A stretch of DNA of 64,000 bases from Prorocentrum cordatum (taxonomy: Eukaryota > Sar > Dinophyceae > Prorocentrales > Prorocentraceae), in the NCBI GenBank assembly GCA_963575745.1, contig CAUYUJ010015839.1, positions 145,001 to 209,000 of the forward strand, given 5' to 3'. A program made the position numbers and the translations under genes. Shown in pieces: positions 60,850-64,000 of this stretch (its first letter is position 1; each line of letters begins with the position of its first letter). The notes under the pieces are model-generated. The model was not told the origin of the DNA and ran no database searches. It saw nothing but the letters and a program-made list of their open reading frames with translations.

Positions 60850-61005
60850 AGCCCGCGGCTCCCGCGGCGCAGCGGCGCCAGCAGCGCCGGGGGCGCCGGG
60901 GGCGTCTGCGGCGCCCGCAGCGCCCGTGGCGCCGGGGGCGCCCGCGGCGCCCGCAGCGCGGGCAGTGGCGGCCGCACGCTGCCGCCGCCGCCGCGCCGCC
61001 ACAGA
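60850..61005. repeat. GCGCC(C/G)GCGGC short repeats
   Basis: GGGGGCGCC and GCGCCCGCGGC units giving Ala/Gly/Pro/Arg frames. Confidence 0.8.
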
Positions 61006-61009
61006 TCGG

Positions 61010-61205
61010 GGATCTGCTGGCCCGGGTCAATCCAGACCCGGGTCTGTCAGGCCTGGCAGGATCCTGCAAGATCCTCCAGGATCCTGCACCCAAGCCCTGG
61101 TCAATGCGACCCTGGCCTTGCAGGATCTTGCGAGGTCCTGCGGGATCCTGCGCCCGAGCCCGGGTCAATGCGACCCTGGCCCTGCAGGATCCTGCAAGAT
61201 CGGGC
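61010..61205. repeat. ~68-bp tandem repeat with CAGGATCCTGCA palindromes
   Basis: Three units with CTGCAGGATCCTGCAAGATC-like half and CCC(A/G)AGCCC(T/G)GGTCAATGCGACCCTGGCC half. The unit contains the palindrome CAGGATCCTG. Confidence 0.85.
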
Positions 61206-61655
61206 GCTCTGGCTGGCCCCCGTTTGAATTGACCCCCGTCTCGTGAGCCCCGAACGGGCCCCGTGCTACAGCAGCCAGAGCGAGCACCTGAGCCAGGGGC
61301 GAGCTCGAGCCCAAGCGGCTTGAGCCAAAGAGGGCGACGGCCGAAAACCGAAGCAACGCAATTCTGGCACCAAGAAGGGACATATCGTAGCCCCCGTGAC
61401 AGTGACGCCCTTTGGCGCTGCGGCGGCAAGGGCGACACCTGCGCGCGGACTGCGGTTTGTTCGGCTCGTTCTGCGCGCGGGCACGGCACGTGCCACTCGG
61501 GCCGCATGGAAGGAGGGAGGCCAGGAGGCCCACCTGGAAACCGGCCCCCGCTGCAAGTCGGCCCCGCGCCGACCAGCCAAGCAATCGGGCGAGAGCCGAA
61601 ACCGGCAACCAACCCACCAACTCCCCATCCCGCTGAGAGTCTGAAAGGGAAGTCT
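61206..61655. other. GC-rich stretch, no gene recognised
   Basis: Open frames in several phases and on both strands, without motifs. Confidence 0.35.
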
Positions 61656-61865
61656 TGGCCTGTGGCGACTGAGCGTTCCCTGGCGGTTCCTCCTCGGGGT
61701 GCCCGCGTAATATGCCTGCTGCATTGCGATCCTTATCGGCTTCTGGAGCGAAAGAATACCTTGGTTGTCCAAATCAGCCTTTCGCGTGAAACTTCCGCAC
61801 AATTTGGCCGCGAAGGGGCAAGTGTAACATCCCCTTGTGGCAAGTTGCCCCAACGCTGCGCGACG
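61656..61865. repeat. decayed unit of the CTGGCGGTTCCTCC repeat
   Basis: TCCCTGGCGGTTCCTCCTCG and GGGTGCCCGCGTAATATGCC match the units at 62750-63260. Confidence 0.6.
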
Positions 61866-61869
61866 AGTG

Positions 61870-62110
61870 CATGTGAATGTGCGTGGTCAGAGCATGGTGG
61901 GTCTGAGTATAGGTGAGTCCGAGGGTGGCCGGGTCCGAGTGCGAGCGAGTCAGAGCGCGGTTCGGTCCGAGTATGAGCAAGTCTGGACTTAAGGGAATCT
62001 GGCCATCAAAGCAACTGACTGCGTGCGGCCTGCATACGGGCAGCACGAGCGCGAGAGCCCGAGTGTGCATCTGTGCGCGTGAGCCCGAGTGTGAGTAAGC
62101 CGAATATGTG
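61870..62110. repeat. GTGAGTCCGAGTGTG short repeats
   Basis: 12-16-bp units such as GGGTCTGAGTATAGGTGAG and CGAGTGTGAGTAAG. The same family recurs at 63300-63420. Confidence 0.7.
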
Positions 62111-62302
62111 TGAATCTAGGCGTGAGTAAGAGGGGAGGGAGGCGGGCTAGGAGGTGGACAAAAAGGGGGAGGCGTGGGGACACCGAGCGGGCGAGCCGCT
62201 CGAGAAAACCCCCGCACTCTGGGCGCTGACGGGGCACCCGCCACCCCCCCTGGCAGGGCTCGCCCCTGCGGCTCACACGTGCAACGAATGTTGTATCGCG
62301 GC
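62111..62302. other. short spacer
   Basis: No feature recognised. Confidence 0.4.
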
Positions 62303-62504
62303 GGCCACCTGGAAACTGGGCGAGGGCTGCTAAAACCGTGGCTGCTATAAAACGGCCCTCCCGGAAGGAGAAAACGACTCCCCGGAATGTGGCGCGGCGC
62401 GCGAAACAGTCAACAGGCTCCTTCCCGGAAGGACGAAGACGACTTCCCGGAGGTCGATTTTAGCAGCCACGGTTTTAGCAGCCCTTGCCCGGCTTCCCGG
62501 CCAC
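62303..62504. mobile_element. TIR element F (~202 bp)
   Basis: Left part contains GGGCTGCTAAAACCGTGGCT then GCTATAAAA. Right part contains TTTTAGCAGCCACGGTTTTA then GCAGCCC, its reverse complement. Pairing continues outward weakly to GGCCAC at both ends. The arms are about 50 bp. The interior has two TCCCGGAAGGA motifs. No coding capacity. Confidence 0.75.
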
Positions 62505-62506
62505 GT

Positions 62507-62697
62507 ACGGCAGGTTTGCGTCGTGTCGACCCCGGCGCTGGTTTCTGACACCGCGAGGATCGCTCAACCTTGAACAAGGTGCCCTTCCAAAAGGGCCGGA
62601 TCGTTCAAGGATGGGCCGACTCTGGGCCAGAGGCGGCGTTCAACCTTGAATGCCCGCGCTGGGGTCGTCGCCGGTCGACACGACGCGAGCCTGCCGT
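62507..62697 (+). mobile_element. TIR element E, copy 2 (191 bp)
   Basis: Left end ACGGCAGGTTTGCGTCGTGT and right end ACACGACGCGAGCCTGCCGT are inverted repeats with two mismatches over 25 bp. Homologous along its length to 28542-28706. It lies 2 bp after element F. A block CAACCTTGAACAAGGTGCCC is an internal small palindrome absent from copy 1. Confidence 0.8.
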
Positions 62698-62749
62698 AGT
62701 TCAGACAAGACAGCAAAGATTCTGACCCGCAAGAAGAAGAGCAAACCGC

Positions 62750-63260
62750 CCAAGACATCCCCACAACCTGGGCGCGGACGGGCAAGTGCTATACCCCCTG
62801 GTTGGGGTGCCCGAGTGCCACGCCTGCTGCGATCATCAGGCTATCAAAAAAGAGTCTGATCAGCAAAAGGAGCATGCCGACTGAAGCATCCCCACGGATC
62901 TGGGTGCGAACGGGCAAGTATCCTGCTGCCTGGCGGCTCCTCCTTGGGGTGCTCAAGTGCCATGCTTCTTGATCACGGTGATCACGCATCTCTTAAAAGA
63001 GAAAGGTCTGTTTCGCAAAACGACGACCAAACCGCCAAAGACCCCCCCACAATCTGACCGCGAAGTGGCACGTGTCCGACCCCCTGGGGGTTCCTTCCTG
63101 GGGCACCCAAATGCCACGCCTGCTATATCGCGGTGGTGATATAGCCCGCAAACCTACCAACCGCGTGAAACATCCCGACAATCAGGGCGCGACCGGCAAG
63201 CGTCCCACCCCCTGGCGGTTCCTCCCTGGGGGGTTCCAGTGCCACGCCTGCTACATCGGG
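62750..63260. repeat. ~130-bp decayed tandem repeat, four copies
   Basis: Each unit has C(A/G)CGA(A/C)CGGGCAAG, CCCCTGG(C/G)GGTTCCTCCTTGGGG-like sequence, AGTGCCACGCCTGCT and an A-rich GA-(A)AAG link. Units begin near 62750, 62880, 63040 and 63165. Confidence 0.75.
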
Positions 63261-63299
63261 TGAGCCTAAACTCGCTCATGAATGCATCAAACGATGGTT

Positions 63300-63420
63300 G
63301 GTCGAAGTGTGGTTGGGTCCGGACATGAGTGGGTCTGAATGATCCTGAGTATGTGTGTCCGGTGCGAGTGGGTCTGCGTCGAGTGTGTGCGAGTCTGAAA
63401 GTCAGAGAGCCCGAGTGTCA
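63300..63420. repeat. GTGGGTCTG / GAGTGTG short repeats
   Basis: Same family as 61870-62110. Confidence 0.65.
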
Positions 63421-63429
63421 ATGCTTCAG

Positions 63430-63610
63430 GGCGTCACGCTCCCAAGAGGCAGGCCTCCAAGAGGCTCCCAGGAAACCCACAAGAGGCCCCAAGAAACTCC
63501 CCGACGCACCCACGACGCTCCGAGACCCCGGGGCCGCCAAGAGGCCCTCAAGACGCTCCAAGAGGCCTCCAATAAGCTTCCAAGAGACATCCGAGGAGAC
63601 TCTGAAAGAC
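63430..63610. repeat. CCAAGA degenerate 12-bp repeat, locus 10
   Basis: CCCAAGAGGCAGG, CCAAGAGGCTCC, CCCCAAGAAACTCC and CCAAGAGGCCC units. Confidence 0.85.
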
Positions 63611-63637
63611 ACCTCGCCTGGGCATCGCCTATGCATG

Positions 63638-63800
63638 GTCTGGTGCGGATATTTGTGTTGGTCGCGGGCGCGCGCGTGAAGCAGTCGCCGAGAGGGAAGT
63701 CCGGGGCACGGGCCAACCTAATCAACTACCGAGCCAAGCGCACTGCTGGTGCAGATTTTTTTTTGATTTGCGGCTCCGGGACAGATCCAGGAAGCGGGGC
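63638..63800. repeat. ~110-bp repeat, relative of 45581-45790
   Basis: GTCTGGTGCGGATATTTGTG (63638) and ACTGCTGGTGCAGATTTTTT (63739) are two units. The second continues TTTGATTTGCGGCTCCGGGA, close to the 45670 unit. Confidence 0.6.
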
Positions 63801-64000
63801 GGACGCGACTGGGGCACAGAGCGAGATAATTAGCTGCAGAGGCGCATAGGCCGCTGAAGCGAGTGCACATGCCAGGGACAAAATGACCCTCATCGGGGGC
63901 TGACGCTGGCGGCCCGACAGTGGGGAACGCAAGAACAGAACTGGAAGCGGACGGAAAGGAGCGGTCGCACACGTGGCACCAAGCTCCAACCGTACCGGAC
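63801..64000. other. unique end of window
   Basis: No feature recognised. Confidence 0.4.

Noticed and set aside
1-64000. Dinoflagellate spliced-leader sequence (SL RNA gene or relic)
   Set aside because: I looked for the TAGCCATTTTGGCTCAAG core and saw no convincing match on the plus strand; a computed two-strand search with mismatches would be needed to exclude relics.

Overview
This window looks like nuclear DNA of a dinoflagellate. It is very GC-rich and contains no intact, confidently recognisable host gene. About two thirds of it is simple sequence, minisatellite, fold-back element or segmental duplication. The protein-coding traces that can be recognised belong, as far as I can tell from memory, to multicopy dinoflagellate families: a PIF1-like helicase C-terminus, a LINE-type zinc finger plus RNase H, and several uncharacterised proteins with heavy AAG (Lys) codon use. 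I saw no bacterial operon structure, rRNA, tRNA, CRISPR array or spliced-leader gene. The lineage call is an inference; no marker gene settles it.

Layout. 1-6.8 kb: concentric minisatellites, a fold-back element and long (TCC)n tracts. 7.3-8.2 kb: a minus-strand pseudogene with stops and frame changes. 9-14.6 kb: three minus-strand coding fragments that each need a frame change to be read through, with an AT island and a perfect 46-bp palindrome between them. 15.3-17.3 kb: a ~715-bp tandem duplication running into a minus-strand open frame. 18-22 kb: purine tracts, an inverted-terminal-repeat (TIR) element, and a plus-strand helicase remnant. 23.2-24.8 kb: the 3' end of a 5'-truncated LINE on the minus strand, abutting a 90-bp near-palindrome. 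25-33 kb: degenerate 12-bp CCAAGA-type repeats, three types of TIR element packed within 700 bp, and simple repeats. 33.5-40.3 kb: a 13-bp minisatellite array broken by a fold-back insert, a 780-bp CTCAGC array, a 73-bp array open in all three frames, and triplet repeats. 41-49 kb: weak minus-strand open frames, a ~760-bp tandem duplication, and a third copy of the AGGCCT-ended TIR element. 50-56.5 kb: several copies of a dispersed repeat in both orientations, with GGGGCCACGAAGGGC arrays between them. 56.6-64 kb: very GC-rich DNA with ambiguous overlapping open frames, a duplicated minus-strand coding block, two adjacent TIR elements and decayed tandem repeats.

The genes do not form a pathway. 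The most interesting material is the set of short TIR or fold-back elements (at least eight kinds, four seen in two or more copies) and the recurrent short-period minisatellites. These look like non-autonomous mobile DNA and its decay products. The only candidate mobility proteins nearby (helicase, RNase H) are broken and not obviously matched to them. All coordinates of repeats are from reading by eye and may be off by several bases.
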